Positions 48,166 to 57,670 of a stretch of 64,000 nt of DNA are shown piece after piece (position 1 is the stretch's first letter; each line of letters starts with the position of its first letter). The position numbers and the translations under genes were made by a program. The notes under the pieces were generated by a model that was not told where the DNA came from, made no database searches, and saw nothing but the letters and a program-made list of their open reading frames with translations. This DNA comes from a bacterium. GTDB taxonomy: Bacteria; Bacillota; Bacilli; Lactobacillales; Streptococcaceae. The DNA is taken from positions 70,708 through 134,707 of the forward strand of contig CAJNBS010000004.1 of NCBI GenBank assembly GCA_905221065.1, written 5' to 3'.

Positions 48166-48174
48166 TTACTATAC

Positions 48175-48300
48175 TAATTTATTCTACTCTTATTTTAATG
48201 AAAAAACAAATACAAGTATAGCGTTTTCATTAGTTTTTATGAAATTGCTAGATTCAAGTATAGAATTTGCTTAATTGATATGTGTCTAATCTTGATATAT
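48175..48300. other. Non-coding stretch between tracrRNA and galU
   Basis: An AT-rich region with a CAAGTATAG motif occurring twice (near 48212 and 48253) and no gene or RNA that I can support. It is the right edge of the CRISPR insertion. Confidence 0.4.
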
Positions 48301-48342
48301 AAAAGAAGAACTAGGCTGCTGAATGTTCCTAGCTCTTCTTTT
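48301..48342 (-). terminator. gpsA-galU terminator
   Basis: AAAAGAAGA-A-CTAGG pairs with CCTAG-C-TCTTCTTTT with one internal mismatch; T and A tracts on both sides. Confidence 0.85.
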
Positions 48343-48354
48343 ATACAAATTATT

Positions 48355-49254
48355 TTATTCCTTCTCAGCCAATTCTTTTCCAAGTTGGATGAGGTAATTT
48401 TTCAAGGCATCTTTGACTTGTGGGTGCTTGAGGGCGTAGTCAATAGATGTTTTCATAAAGCCAAACTTATCCCCAACGTCGTAACGAGCTCCTGTAAATT
48501 CACGGGCAAAAACACGCTGTGTTTTATTAAGCGTATCGATAGCATCGGTAAGCTGGATTTCATTTCCAGCACCAGGAGTTTGATTTTCTAAGATATCAAA
48601 AATTTCAGGTGTGAGTAGATAGCGACCGATGATTGCCAAATCACTTGGTGCATCTTCGGGAGCTGGTTTTTCAACGAAAGTTTCAACGCTATAGAGTCCA
48701 TTACTTCCTTCACCCTGAGGAGCGATAACCCCGTATGATGAAACGTCTTCGTGTGGTACGGGCATGACAGCAATGGTTGATGCGTGTGTCTTTTCGTAAT
48801 CATTCATCAGTTGTTTTGTCAAAGGAACGGCATTCTCATCTGTGATGTCCATAAGGTCATCACCCAGCATAACAACGAAGGGCTCATTCCCTACAAAAGC
48901 TTTGGCTTGTAAGACAGCATCTCCAAGACCACGAGGGTGAGTTTGGCGAATGAAATGGAGGCGCATACCAGTTGCTTCATCTACTAATTTTAACAGATCC
49001 GTTTTACCTTTTTCTTTGAGGTTGTACTCAAGCTCAAAATTTGAGTCAAAGTGGTCCTCAATAGAACGTTTTGATTTACCAGTGACAACCAGAATATCTT
49101 CGATACCTGATTTAAGAGCCTCTTCCACGATAAATTGGATAGTTGGTTTATCTACAATTGGCAACATTTCTTTAGCAAGTGCCTTGGTGGCTGGTAAGAA
49201 ACGAGTCCCGAGTCCAGCGGCAGGGATGACTGCTTTTCTAACTTTTGGTGTCAT
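48355..49254 (-). CDS. galU: UTP-glucose-1-phosphate uridylyltransferase
   Basis: The 299-residue enzyme makes UDP-glucose for capsule, glycolipid and galactose metabolism. The nucleotide-binding start is [29 protein letters not shown] carries the metal-binding Asp pair. Length is normal. It lies 21 bases after gpsA on the same strand, as in pneumococcus. Confidence 0.97.
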   Translation of the reverse strand: MTPKVRKAVIPAAGLGTRFLPATKALAKEMLPIVDKPTIQFIVEEALKSGIEDILVVTGKSKRSIEDHFDSNFELEYNLKEKGKTDLLKLVDEATGMRLHFIRQTHPRGLGDAVLQAKAFVGNEPFVVMLGDDLMDITDENAVPLTKQLMNDYEKTHASTIAVMPVPHEDVSSYGVIAPQGEGSNGLYSVETFVEKPAPEDAPSDLAIIGRYLLTPEIFDILENQTPGAGNEIQLTDAIDTLNKTQRVFAREFTGARYDVGDKFGFMKTSIDYALKHPQVKDALKNYLIQLGKELAEKE

Positions 49255-49275
49255 AAGAATCCTTTCTTTAGAGGG

Positions 49276-50292
49276 TTAAGACCATTCATTTTCTGCTTTA
49301 AATTCATTGTTCATGATGTCGTAAATGGCATCTTTGATATTGGTTCCGTTGTAGATAACTTGGTAAATGGCTTGTGTAATTGGCATATAAACTCCAAGTT
49401 CTTGCGCTAGCTCATAGGCTGCTCGAGTCGTTGAGATTCCTTCGATTACCATGCCCATATTGGCTTCGATGTCAGCTAGGGATTCTCCACGACCAAGGGC
49501 ATCTCCGGCTCTCCAGTTACGAGAGTGGATGGAGGTTCCCGTTACAATCAAATCTCCCACACCAGATAAGCCACTATAGGTCAACGGACTGGCACCGAGT
49601 GCCACCCCTAGGCGGGTAATTTCTGCCAGTCCTCGAGCGATGATGGCCGCCTTGGCATTGTCACCAAATCCCAAACCATGTAAAGCTCCGGCACCGACAG
49701 CAATAATATTTTTAAGAGCACCAGCAGTTTCAACCCCGATAACATCCGTATTGGTATAAAGTCGGAAGTAGTGATTGCTAAAGAGCTCCTGAACGTATTG
49801 AGCTGTTTGTAAATCTTTAGAAGCAGCAGTGATTAAAGTCAGGTCACGCACAATGGTTTCTTCTGCATGACTAGGCCCTGAAACAACGACGATATCACTG
49901 CGGAGCTGTTCAGGAATTTCTTCTTCAAGGATAGTTGATAATCGTTTATGGCTATCGGGTTCTAAGCCTTTTGAAGCGTGCATGATGATAGCCTTATGAT
50001 CCAAGGTTTTTGCGACTTGTTGGGCAACAAGTCGTGTCACTTTTGTTGGGACAACAAACAAAATCGCATCCACATCTTTCAGTGTCTCTGCTAAGTCAGT
50101 GTAGGCAATGATTTTGTCATCTAGAACGACATCTTTAAAGTAATGTTTATTGGTATGGTGTGTATTAATTTCATTGATTTGTTCGGGAATATTTCCCCAA
50201 ATACGTACCTCGTGTCCATTGTCATTTAAGACTTGTGAAAGGGCAGTCCCCCAAGAACCAGGCCCCAAGACGGCGACGGTTTGTTTTTTCAT
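49276..50292 (-). CDS. gpsA: Glycerol-3-phosphate dehydrogenase [NAD(P)+]
   Basis: The 338-residue enzyme reduces dihydroxyacetone phosphate to sn-glycerol-3-phosphate for membrane lipids. The Rossmann motif [13 protein letters not shown] is at residues 9-21; the catalytic lysine lies in [16 protein letters not shown] lies before the start on the minus strand. It forms an operon with galU. Confidence 0.97.
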   Translation of the reverse strand: MKKQTVAVLGPGSWGTALSQVLNDNGHEVRIWGNIPEQINEINTHHTNKHYFKDVVLDDKIIAYTDLAETLKDVDAILFVVPTKVTRLVAQQVAKTLDHKAIIMHASKGLEPDSHKRLSTILEEEIPEQLRSDIVVVSGPSHAEETIVRDLTLITAASKDLQTAQYVQELFSNHYFRLYTNTDVIGVETAGALKNIIAVGAGALHGLGFGDNAKAAIIARGLAEITRLGVALGASPLTYSGLSGVGDLIVTGTSIHSRNWRAGDALGRGESLADIEANMGMVIEGISTTRAAYELAQELGVYMPITQAIYQVIYNGTNIKDAIYDIMNNEFKAENEWS

Positions 50293-50394
50293 GTTTTCCT
50301 CCTTGATAGAGTTCTCTCTTTTATTTTATCACATTCTAGGGGATTTTGCACTTGCATTGCTGGGTAGTGGTGGCTTTGTTACTTCAAAAATATA

Positions 50395-50436
50395 TAAAAA
50401 CCGAGACTCAGTATTAAACTCTTAGTCTCGGTTTTG
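50395..50436. terminator. Bidirectional terminator upstream of gpsA
   Basis: AAAACCGAGACT pairs with AGTCTCGGTTTT. On the minus strand it ends the transcript of the small gene at 50461-50706. Confidence 0.85.
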
Positions 50437-50460
50437 ATATTTCTTAAAGAATAGCTAGGT

Positions 50461-50706
50461 TTATTTCAATTGATCTGTAATGTCTTTTGACAGTAACATT
50501 CCCAGATGATAAGTTTTATTGATGTAAGCAATGACATCATTGATATTTTCAGTCGTGTGAATTTTCTCTTTGATGTCAGTCCTAAATGTTTCATCCTTCA
50601 AAAGTTGTTCTTGGTAGAGCCTTTGCAGTCTCTCCTTCTCGTACTTATTGAGCAGAAAAAGGAACACCAAGCTAATCACAACGAGGATATAAGCATATTG
50701 GCTCAT
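50461..50706 (-). CDS. Small membrane-anchored protein of unknown function
   Basis: The 81-residue protein has an N-terminal membrane helix (MSQYAYILVVISLVFLFLL) followed by a charged, largely helical cytoplasmic part (NKYEKERLQRLYQEQLLKDE). I chose ATG 50706 because GGGAG lies nine bases upstream on the minus strand; a longer upstream frame has no ribosome site. It ends with a strong terminator. I do not recognise the family. Confidence 0.7.
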   Translation of the reverse strand: MSQYAYILVVISLVFLFLLNKYEKERLQRLYQEQLLKDETFRTDIKEKIHTTENINDVIAYINKTYHLGMLLSKDITDQLK

Positions 50707-50748
50707 AGGAAATCTCCCTGTATGATAAAGAAGTAGTGGTGAGTAGAT

Positions 50749-50888
50749 TGAATTAGTGAAGCGCCTAGCCAAAGTCCTGATGGGGCTTGACATTCATTAC
50801 TTAGACTACTTTAAAATAAAGTGATTAAAAGATTACGACATGAGCCTAACCAAATCGATATTATTTGGTTAGGTGAATTAGTGAAGCG
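50749..50888. repeat. Direct repeat pair flanking a perfect hairpin
   Basis: TGAATTAGTGAAGCG occurs at 50749-50763 and 50874-50888. Between them CCTAACCAAAT (50845-50855) and ATTTGGTTAGG (50863-50873) form a perfect 11-bp stem with a seven-base loop. No open frame is associated. Confidence 0.6.
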
Positions 50889-50930
50889 TTTAGGCAATTC
50901 GCCATATAGCGATTGCCGTCAAGAGACTAG

Positions 50931-50953
50931 GAACTTTAGTTTCAGTCTCTTGT
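50931..50953 (-). terminator. Hairpin after argS
   Basis: AGAGACT-A-GGAACT pairs with AGTTTC-AGTCTCT seven bases past the argS stop. There is no T-run, so termination would need another factor. Confidence 0.45.
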
Positions 50954-50959
50954 AACGAT

Positions 50960-52651
50960 TTACATCTTCTCCGGCGCTTCTACTCCAAGCAAGCGAAGGG
51001 CTTCTTTGAGAACAACTGCAGTTGCGTAGCTGAGAGCTAGACGGCTGTCGCGCTCAGGACTTTCGTCTAGGATACGTGTATGTGCATAGTACTTGTTGAA
51101 GGATTGAGCCAGGCTAATTGCAAATTTAGCAATGATAGAAGGTTCAAAGTTATCCGCCGCACGGTTGATAATACGTGGGAAGTCTTGGATGAGTTTGATG
51201 ATTTCCCAACTTTCAGCATCATTCAAGCTATAGTTGCCAGCTGTTTCTGGTGTGAAATCGGCTTTGCGTAAGATAGATTGGATACGAGCGTAGGCATATT
51301 GTACATAAGGACCAGTTTCACCTTCGAAGGATACCATAGCTTCTAGGTCGAAATCGTATCCATTTGTACGGTCGGTCTTGAGGTCATAGAATTTAATGGC
51401 CCCAACCCCAACAGCATGCGCTACCTGGTCTTTATTTTCCAGTTCAGGATTTTTAGCCTCGATTTGGGCCTTGGCACGACTAACAGCCTCTGCAACTGTA
51501 GGCTCTAGCAAGATGACATTTCCTTTACGAGTAGAGAGTTTTTTCCCTTCTTTTGTAACCAAACCAAAAGGAACGTGAGTAATGTCTTCACTCCAGTCGT
51601 AGCCCATCTCTTTCAAGACAGCTTTGAGCTGTTTAAAGTGGGCAGATTGCTCTTGACCAACGACATAGATAGATTTGGCAAATTGGTATTCGTTTTTACG
51701 GTAAAGGGCTGCAGCCAAGTCACGTGTGATATAGAGAGTTGCACCATCAGATTTCTTGATAAGGGCTGGATGTTCAATTCCATATTTCTCAAGATTCACA
51801 ACTTGGGCACCTTCTGACTCAACAAGAAGGCCTTTTTCAGAAAGAATGTCTACAACGGCATCCATCTTATCATTATAGAAGGCTTCTCCGTTATAGCTGT
51901 CAAATTCAACCTTCAATTCATTGTAAAGACGGTTAAATTCCACCAAACTTTCATCGCGGAACCATTGCCAAAGAGCGAGAGCTTCCTTATCTCCATTTTC
52001 CAGTTTACGGAACCATTCGCGTGCTTCTTCATCCAAGCTAGGGTCATTTTCAGCTTCCGCATTGATGCGGACATAGAGTTTAAGAAGTTCATCAATTGGA
52101 TGAGCTTTTACAGCTTCTTCGTCTCCCCATTTTTTGTAGGCAACAATCAACATCCCAAACTGTTTACCCCAGTCTCCCAAATGGTTGACCTTAACCGTTT
52201 GATAACCGATTTTTTGGAAAATATGTGACAAGCTATCTCCAATAACAGTTGAACGCAGGTGACCAATAGAAAATGGCTTAGCGATATTGGGACTAGACAT
52301 GTCGATCACAACATTTTCTTGTTTACCAATATGTTGGTCAGCATAGTGTTCTTTTTCAGTGATAACAGCTTGCAATACTTGAGCAGAAATGGCAGATTTA
52401 TCAAGGAAAAAGTTAACGTAAGGTCCTGTTGCGACAACCTTTTCAAAGGCTTGACTGTTAATCTTTTCAGCCAGTTCAGCCGCAATCATTTGAGGTGCTT
52501 TACGTTCGACTTTTGCAAGAGAAAAAGCAGGAAAAGCGACGTCTCCCATTTCTGAGTTTTTAGGGGTTTCCAGTAAATTTAAAATAGCCTCTTGGTCCAG
52601 GCTATCAATGACGCTAGCCAACTCGCTAGCAATCAATTCTTTTGTATTCAT
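50960..52651 (-). CDS. argS: Arginyl-tRNA synthetase
   Basis: The 563-residue class I enzyme charges tRNA-Arg. It has an N-terminal additional domain (about 1-100), the HIGH region [20 protein letters not shown], and a C-terminal DALR anticodon domain (about 445-563) with [22 protein letters not shown] lies before the start on the minus strand. It diverges from argR, as in pneumococcus. Confidence 0.97.
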   Translation of the reverse strand: MNTKELIASELASVIDSLDQEAILNLLETPKNSEMGDVAFPAFSLAKVERKAPQMIAAELAEKINSQAFEKVVATGPYVNFFLDKSAISAQVLQAVITEKEHYADQHIGKQENVVIDMSSPNIAKPFSIGHLRSTVIGDSLSHIFQKIGYQTVKVNHLGDWGKQFGMLIVAYKKWGDEEAVKAHPIDELLKLYVRINAEAENDPSLDEEAREWFRKLENGDKEALALWQWFRDESLVEFNRLYNELKVEFDSYNGEAFYNDKMDAVVDILSEKGLLVESEGAQVVNLEKYGIEHPALIKKSDGATLYITRDLAAALYRKNEYQFAKSIYVVGQEQSAHFKQLKAVLKEMGYDWSEDITHVPFGLVTKEGKKLSTRKGNVILLEPTVAEAVSRAKAQIEAKNPELENKDQVAHAVGVGAIKFYDLKTDRTNGYDFDLEAMVSFEGETGPYVQYAYARIQSILRKADFTPETAGNYSLNDAESWEIIKLIQDFPRIINRAADNFEPSIIAKFAISLAQSFNKYYAHTRILDESPERDSRLALSYATAVVLKEALRLLGVEAPEKM

Positions 52652-52734
52652 TAAGAGCTCCTTTTGGACTTTTCTACTATTTTATCACAATTTTAAAGAA
52701 AGAAGAAAAAATTTTTGAAATCTCCTATTTTTTT

Positions 52735-52775
52735 GGTATAATATAGTTATAAAAATAGTTATAAATATTCACATA
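52735..52775 (+). promoter_or_regulatory. argR promoter with a possible ARG box
   Basis: GG-TATAAT near 52736-52743 is the likely -10. TTATAAATATTCACATAA downstream resembles half of a Gram-positive ARG box (TGAATAWWWATTCA type), which would allow ArgR to control itself. The operator part is weak. Confidence 0.4.
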
Positions 52776-52785
52776 AGAGGATTTT

Positions 52786-53232
52786 ATGAGAAAAAGAGAT
52801 CGTCATCAGTTAATAAAAAAAATGATTACTGAGGAGAAATTAAGTACACAAAAAGAAATTCAAGATCGGTTGGAAGCGCACAATGTCTTTGTGACGCAGA
52901 CAACCCTGTCTCGTGATTTGCGCGAAATCGGCTTGACCAAGGTCAAGAAAAATGATATGGTGTATTATGTACTAGCAAATGAGACAGAAAAGATTGATTT
53001 GGTGGAATTTTTGTCTCATCATTTAGAAGGTGTTGCAAGAGCAGAGTTTACCTTGGTGCTTCATACCAAACTGGGAGAAGCCTCTGTTTTGGCAAATATT
53101 GTAGATGCAAACAAGGATGAATGGATTTTAGGAACAGTTGCTGGTGCCAATACCTTATTGGTCATTTGTCGAGACCAGCACGTTGCCAAACTCATGGAAG
53201 ATCGTTTGCTAGATTTGATGAAAGATAAGTAA
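52786..53232 (+). CDS. argR: Arginine repressor family protein
   Basis: The 148-residue protein has an N-terminal winged helix ([28 protein letters not shown]) and a C-terminal oligomerisation and arginine-binding domain with [15 protein letters not shown]. Streptococci have several ArgR/AhrC paralogues, so its exact target set is uncertain. AGAGGA precedes the ATG. mutS follows after 50 bases, so the two may be co-transcribed. Confidence 0.93.
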   Translation: MRKRDRHQLIKKMITEEKLSTQKEIQDRLEAHNVFVTQTTLSRDLREIGLTKVKKNDMVYYVLANETEKIDLVEFLSHHLEGVARAEFTLVLHTKLGEASVLANIVDANKDEWILGTVAGANTLLVICRDQHVAKLMEDRLLDLMKDK

Positions 53233-53282
53233 GGTCTTGGGAGTTGCTCTCAAGACTTATTTTTGACAAGGAGAGACGGAAA

Positions 53283-55817
53283 ATGGCGACAGAAAAGCTA
53301 TCACCCGGCATGCAACAGTATGTAGATATTAAAAAGCAATATCCAGATGCTTTTTTGCTCTTTCGGATGGGTGATTTTTATGAATTGTTTTATGAGGATG
53401 CGGTCAATGCTGCGCAGATTCTGGAAATTTCCTTAACGAGTCGTAACAAGAATGCCGACAATCCGATTCCTATGGCGGGTGTTCCCTATCATTCTGCCCA
53501 GCAGTATATTGATGTCTTGATTGAGCAGGGCTATAAGGTGGCTATCGCAGAGCAGATGGAAGATCCTAAACAAGCAGTTGGGGTTGTGAAACGAGAGGTT
53601 GTTCAGGTCATTACGCCAGGGACAGTAGTTGATAGCAGTAAGCCGGACAGTCAGAACAATTTCTTGGTAGCCGTAGATCGTGATGGCAATCAATTTGGGC
53701 TAGCTTATATGGATCTGGTGACGGGTGACTTTTATGTGACAGGTCTTTTGGATTTCACGCTGGTTTGTGGGGAAATTCGTAATCTCAAGGCGCGAGAAGT
53801 GGTGCTGGGCTATGACTTGTCTGAGGAAGAGGAACAAATCCTCAGTCGTCAGATGAATCTGGTGCTTTCCTATGAAAAAGAAGGCTTTGAAGACCTTCAT
53901 TTACTGGATTCACGATTGGCAGCGGTGGAGCAAGCGGCATCTAGTAAGCTCCTCCAGTATGTCCATCGGACTCAGATGAGGGAATTGAACCACCTCAAGC
54001 CTGTTATCCGCTATGAAATCAAAGATTTTTTGCAGATGGATTATGCGACCCAGGCTAGTTTGGATTTGGTTGAGAATGCTCGTTCAGGTAAGAAGCAGGG
54101 CAGTCTTTTCTGGCTTTTGGATGAAACCAAAACAGCTATGGGTATGCGGCTCTTGCGTTCTTGGATTCATCGTCCTTTGATTGATAAGGAACGAATTGTC
54201 CAACGTCAGGAAGTGGTGCAGGTCTTTCTCGACCATTTCTTTGAGCGCAGTGATTTGACAGACAGTCTCAAGGGTGTTTATGACATTGAGCGCTTGGCTA
54301 GTCGTGTTTCTTTTGGCAAGACCAATCCCAAGGACCTCTTGCAGCTGGCGACTACCTTGTCCAGTGTGCCAAGGATTCGTGCGATTTTAGAAGGAATGGA
54401 GCAATCTGCTCTAGCCTATCTCATCGCACAACTGGATGGAATCCCTGAGTTGGAGAGCTTGATTAGCGCAGCGATTGCTCCTGAAGCTCCTCATGTGATT
54501 ACGGATGGGGGTATTATCCGAACTGGATTTGATGAGACTTTAGACAAGTACCGTCGCGTTCTTAGAGAAGGGACTGGATGGATTGCTGAGATTGAGGCTA
54601 AGGAGCGAGAAAACTCTGGTATCAGTACGCTCAAGATTGACTACAATAAAAAGGATGGCTACTATTTCCATGTGACCAATTCACAACTGGGAAATGTGCC
54701 AGCCCACTTTTTCCGCAAGGCGACGCTGAAAAACTCGGAACGTTTTGGAACTGAGGAATTGGCCCGTATCGAGGGCGATATGCTGGAGGCGCGTGAGAAG
54801 TCAGCCAACCTAGAATACGAAATCTTTATGCGTATTCGTGAAGAGGTCGGCAAATACATTCAGCGTTTGCAGGCTCTAGCTCAAGGAATTGCGACAGTTG
54901 ATGTCTTGCAAAGTCTGGCAGTTGTGGCTGAAACCCAGCATTTGACTCGGCCTGAATTTGGAGAGTATTCACAAATTGATATCCAGAAAGGGCGCCATGC
55001 CGTCGTTGAAAAGGTTATGGGGGCTCAGATCTATATTCCTAATACGATTCAGATGGCAGAAGATACCAGTATTCAACTGATAACAGGGCCAAACATGAGT
55101 GGGAAGTCAACCTACATGCGTCAGTTAGCCATGACGGCGGTTATGGCTCAGTTGGGTTCTTATGTGCCAGCAGAAAGTGCCCATTTGCCAATTTTTGATG
55201 CAATCTTTACCCGTATCGGAGCAGCCGATGATTTGGTTTCAGGTCAATCAACCTTTATGGTAGAGATGATGGAGGCTAACAATGCCATTTCGCATGCGAC
55301 TAAGAATTCTTTGATTCTTTTTGATGAGTTAGGACGGGGAACCGCGACTTATGATGGGATGGCTCTTGCCCAGTCCATCATCGAATACATCCATGAGCAC
55401 ATCGGAGCTAAAACCCTCTTTGCCACCCACTACCATGAGTTGACCAGCCTAGAGTCTAGTTTACAACACTTGGTCAATGTTCACGTGGCAACCTTGGAGC
55501 AGGATGGGCAGGTCACTTTCCTTCATAAGATTGAACCAGGCCCAGCTGACAAATCCTACGGTATCCATGTTGCTAAGATTGCTGGTTTGCCAGCAGACCT
55601 TCTAGCAAGGGCGGATAAGATTTTGACTCAGTTAGAGAATCAAGGGACAGAAAGTCCTGCTCCAATGAGGCAAACAAGTGCCGTCACTGAACAGATTTCT
55701 CTCTTTGATACACCTGAAGAACATCCTATCCTAGAAGAATTAGCTAAACTGGATGTTTACAATATGACACCTATGCAGGCTATGAATGTCTTGGTCGAGT
55801 TAAAACAGAAACTATAA
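53283..55817 (+). CDS. mutS: DNA mismatch repair protein MutS (HexA)
   Basis: The 844-residue protein recognises mismatches and limits recombination between diverged DNA during transformation. The mismatch-binding domain has [10 protein letters not shown] with the Phe-x-Glu pair; the ATPase has Walker [10 protein letters not shown] and Walker [10 protein letters not shown], followed by the helix-turn-helix dimer end. I chose ATG 53283 because AAGGAGAG precedes it and this gives the known HexA length; an upstream in-frame start would add 13 residues. Confidence 0.97.
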   Translation: MATEKLSPGMQQYVDIKKQYPDAFLLFRMGDFYELFYEDAVNAAQILEISLTSRNKNADNPIPMAGVPYHSAQQYIDVLIEQGYKVAIAEQMEDPKQAVGVVKREVVQVITPGTVVDSSKPDSQNNFLVAVDRDGNQFGLAYMDLVTGDFYVTGLLDFTLVCGEIRNLKAREVVLGYDLSEEEEQILSRQMNLVLSYEKEGFEDLHLLDSRLAAVEQAASSKLLQYVHRTQMRELNHLKPVIRYEIKDFLQMDYATQASLDLVENARSGKKQGSLFWLLDETKTAMGMRLLRSWIHRPLIDKERIVQRQEVVQVFLDHFFERSDLTDSLKGVYDIERLASRVSFGKTNPKDLLQLATTLSSVPRIRAILEGMEQSALAYLIAQLDGIPELESLISAAIAPEAPHVITDGGIIRTGFDETLDKYRRVLREGTGWIAEIEAKERENSGISTLKIDYNKKDGYYFHVTNSQLGNVPAHFFRKATLKNSERFGTEELARIEGDMLEAREKSANLEYEIFMRIREEVGKYIQRLQALAQGIATVDVLQSLAVVAETQHLTRPEFGEYSQIDIQKGRHAVVEKVMGAQIYIPNTIQMAEDTSIQLITGPNMSGKSTYMRQLAMTAVMAQLGSYVPAESAHLPIFDAIFTRIGAADDLVSGQSTFMVEMMEANNAISHATKNSLILFDELGRGTATYDGMALAQSIIEYIHEHIGAKTLFATHYHELTSLESSLQHLVNVHVATLEQDGQVTFLHKIEPGPADKSYGIHVAKIAGLPADLLARADKILTQLENQGTESPAPMRQTSAVTEQISLFDTPEEHPILEELAKLDVYNMTPMQAMNVLVELKQKL

Positions 55818-55860
55818 AGAGAAAATTACTAGTCATTCTAGCTGTATCAAGGAGACTTCT

Positions 55861-55957
55861 TTGACAAGTTCCCACTTTTTTGCTAGAATAACATCACACA
55901 AACAGAATGAGAAGGAGCTGACGCATTGTCGCTCCCTTTTGTCTATTTTTTAAGGAG
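55861..55957 (+). promoter_or_regulatory. patA promoter and transcriptional attenuator
   Basis: TTGACA (55861-55866), 17-bp spacer, TAGAAT (55884-55889). In the leader AAGGAGC-T-GAC pairs with GTC-GCTCCCTT (55912-55938) and is followed by a T-rich run to 55951, then the ribosome site AAGGAG (55952-55957). An intrinsic terminator between promoter and patA is the attenuator whose disruption raises patAB expression in fluoroquinolone-resistant pneumococci. Confidence 0.82.
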
Positions 55958-55962
55958 AAAAT

Positions 55963-57669
55963 ATGCTGATTCAGAAAGTAAAAACCTACAAGTGGCAGGC
56001 CTTGGCTTCGCTCCTGATGACAGGCTTGATGGTTGCTAGTTCACTTCTGCAACCGCGTTATCTGCAGGAAGTGTTAGACGCCCTACTTGCTGGGAAATAT
56101 GAAGCTATTTATAGCATCGGGGCTTGGTTGATTGGTGTGGCCTTGGTCGGTCTGGTTGCTGGTGGGCTCAATGTTGTCCTCGCAGCCTATATTGCCCAAG
56201 GAGTTTCATCCGACCTTCGAGAGGATGCCTTCCGTAAAATCCAAACCTTTTCTTATGCAAACATTGAACAGTTTAATGCGGGAAATCTAGTCGTTCGTAT
56301 GACAAACGATATCAATCAGATTCAGAACGTGGTCATGATGACTTTCCAAATTCTTTTCAGACTTCCCCTCTTGTTCATCGGTTCGTTTATCCTGGCGGTT
56401 CAAACTTTGCCCTCTCTGTGGTGGGTGATTGTTCTCATGGTGGTCTTGATTTTTGGTTTGACTGCTGTCATGATGGGGATGATGGGTCCTCGTTTTGCCA
56501 AATTTCAAACCCTTCTTGAGCGCATCAATGCTATCGCCAAGGAAAATCTGCGTGGCGTTCGCGTGGTCAAGTCCTTTGTCCAAGAAAAAGAGCAGTTTGC
56601 TAAGTTTACGGAGGTTTCAGACGAGCTACTCGGTCAAAATCTTTACATTGGGTATGCCTTTTCAGTAGTGGAACCTTTCATGATGTTGGTCGGTTATGGG
56701 GCGGTATTCCTCTCTATTTGGCTAGTTGCAGGGATGGTTCAGTCGGATCCATCAGTTGTTGGCTCCATTGCTTCCTTTGTCAATTACCTAAGCCAGATTA
56801 TCTTTACCATTGTTATGGTTGGATTTTTAGGAAATTCTGTTAGTCGTGCTATGATTTCCATGCGTCGTATTCGAGAAATTCTGGACGCAGAGCCAGCCAT
56901 GACTTTCAAGGATGTGCCAGATGAAGAGTTGGTCGGAAGTCTTAGCTTTGAAAATGTGACCTTTACCTATCCAATGGACAAGGAACCGATGTTGAAAGAT
57001 GTGAACTTTACTATTGAACCTGGTCAAATGGTTGGTGTCGTTGGAGCGACTGGTGCAGGGAAGTCAACCTTGGCTCAATTGATTCCACGTCTCTTTGACC
57101 CACAGGAGGGTTCTATCAAAATCGGAGGCAAGGATATTCGAGAAGTGAGTGAAGGGACCCTGCGTAAAACAGTGTCTATCGTTCTCCAACGTGCCATTCT
57201 CTTTAGTGGAACGATTGCAGATAATCTAAGACAGGGTAAGGGAGATGCTACTCTATTTGAAATGGAGCGCGCAGCCAATATTGCCCAAGCCAGTGAATTC
57301 ATTCATCGTATGGAGAAAACCTTTGAAAGTCCAGTTGAGGAACGGGGAACCAACTTCTCTGGTGGGCAAAAGCAAAGGATGTCGATTGCCCGTGGGATTG
57401 TCAGCAATCCACGTATTCTGATTTTTGATGATTCGACCTCAGCCTTGGATGCCAAATCAGAGCGTTTGGTTCAGGAGGCTTTGAACAAGGACTTAAAAGG
57501 TACGACAACCATTATCATCGCGCAAAAGATTAGCTCGGTTGTTCATGCGGATAAAATTTTGGTGCTGGATCAAGGACGATTGATTGGTCAAGGAACACAT
57601 GCAGACTTGGTTGCCAATAACGCCGTTTACCGTGAAATCTATGAAACACAGAAAGGAAAGGAGGAGTAA
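55963..57669 (+). CDS. patA: ABC multidrug exporter half PatA
   Basis: The 568-residue protein has six membrane helices (about 15-300) and an ATPase domain with Walker A GATGAGKST and signature FSGGQKQR. Walker B is ILIFDDST, with Asp in place of the catalytic Glu, and the H-loop reads IIAQKIS, with Gln in place of His. It therefore supplies the degenerate half of the heterodimer. With PatB it exports fluoroquinolones and dyes in pneumococcus. It is followed by patB after one base. Confidence 0.92.
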   Translation: MLIQKVKTYKWQALASLLMTGLMVASSLLQPRYLQEVLDALLAGKYEAIYSIGAWLIGVALVGLVAGGLNVVLAAYIAQGVSSDLREDAFRKIQTFSYANIEQFNAGNLVVRMTNDINQIQNVVMMTFQILFRLPLLFIGSFILAVQTLPSLWWVIVLMVVLIFGLTAVMMGMMGPRFAKFQTLLERINAIAKENLRGVRVVKSFVQEKEQFAKFTEVSDELLGQNLYIGYAFSVVEPFMMLVGYGAVFLSIWLVAGMVQSDPSVVGSIASFVNYLSQIIFTIVMVGFLGNSVSRAMISMRRIREILDAEPAMTFKDVPDEELVGSLSFENVTFTYPMDKEPMLKDVNFTIEPGQMVGVVGATGAGKSTLAQLIPRLFDPQEGSIKIGGKDIREVSEGTLRKTVSIVLQRAILFSGTIADNLRQGKGDATLFEMERAANIAQASEFIHRMEKTFESPVEERGTNFSGGQKQRMSIARGIVSNPRILIFDDSTSALDAKSERLVQEALNKDLKGTTTIIIAQKISSVVHADKILVLDQGRLIGQGTHADLVANNAVYREIYETQKGKEE

Positions 57670-57670
57670 A

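Noticed and set aside
48280..48591. Plus-strand 103-residue reading frame overlapping galU
   Set aside because: It is a shadow of galU and of its terminator hairpin.
53244..53282. Longer mutS start adding 13 residues
   Set aside because: No ribosome site fits it, whereas AAGGAGAG precedes ATG 53283 and gives the 844-residue HexA length.
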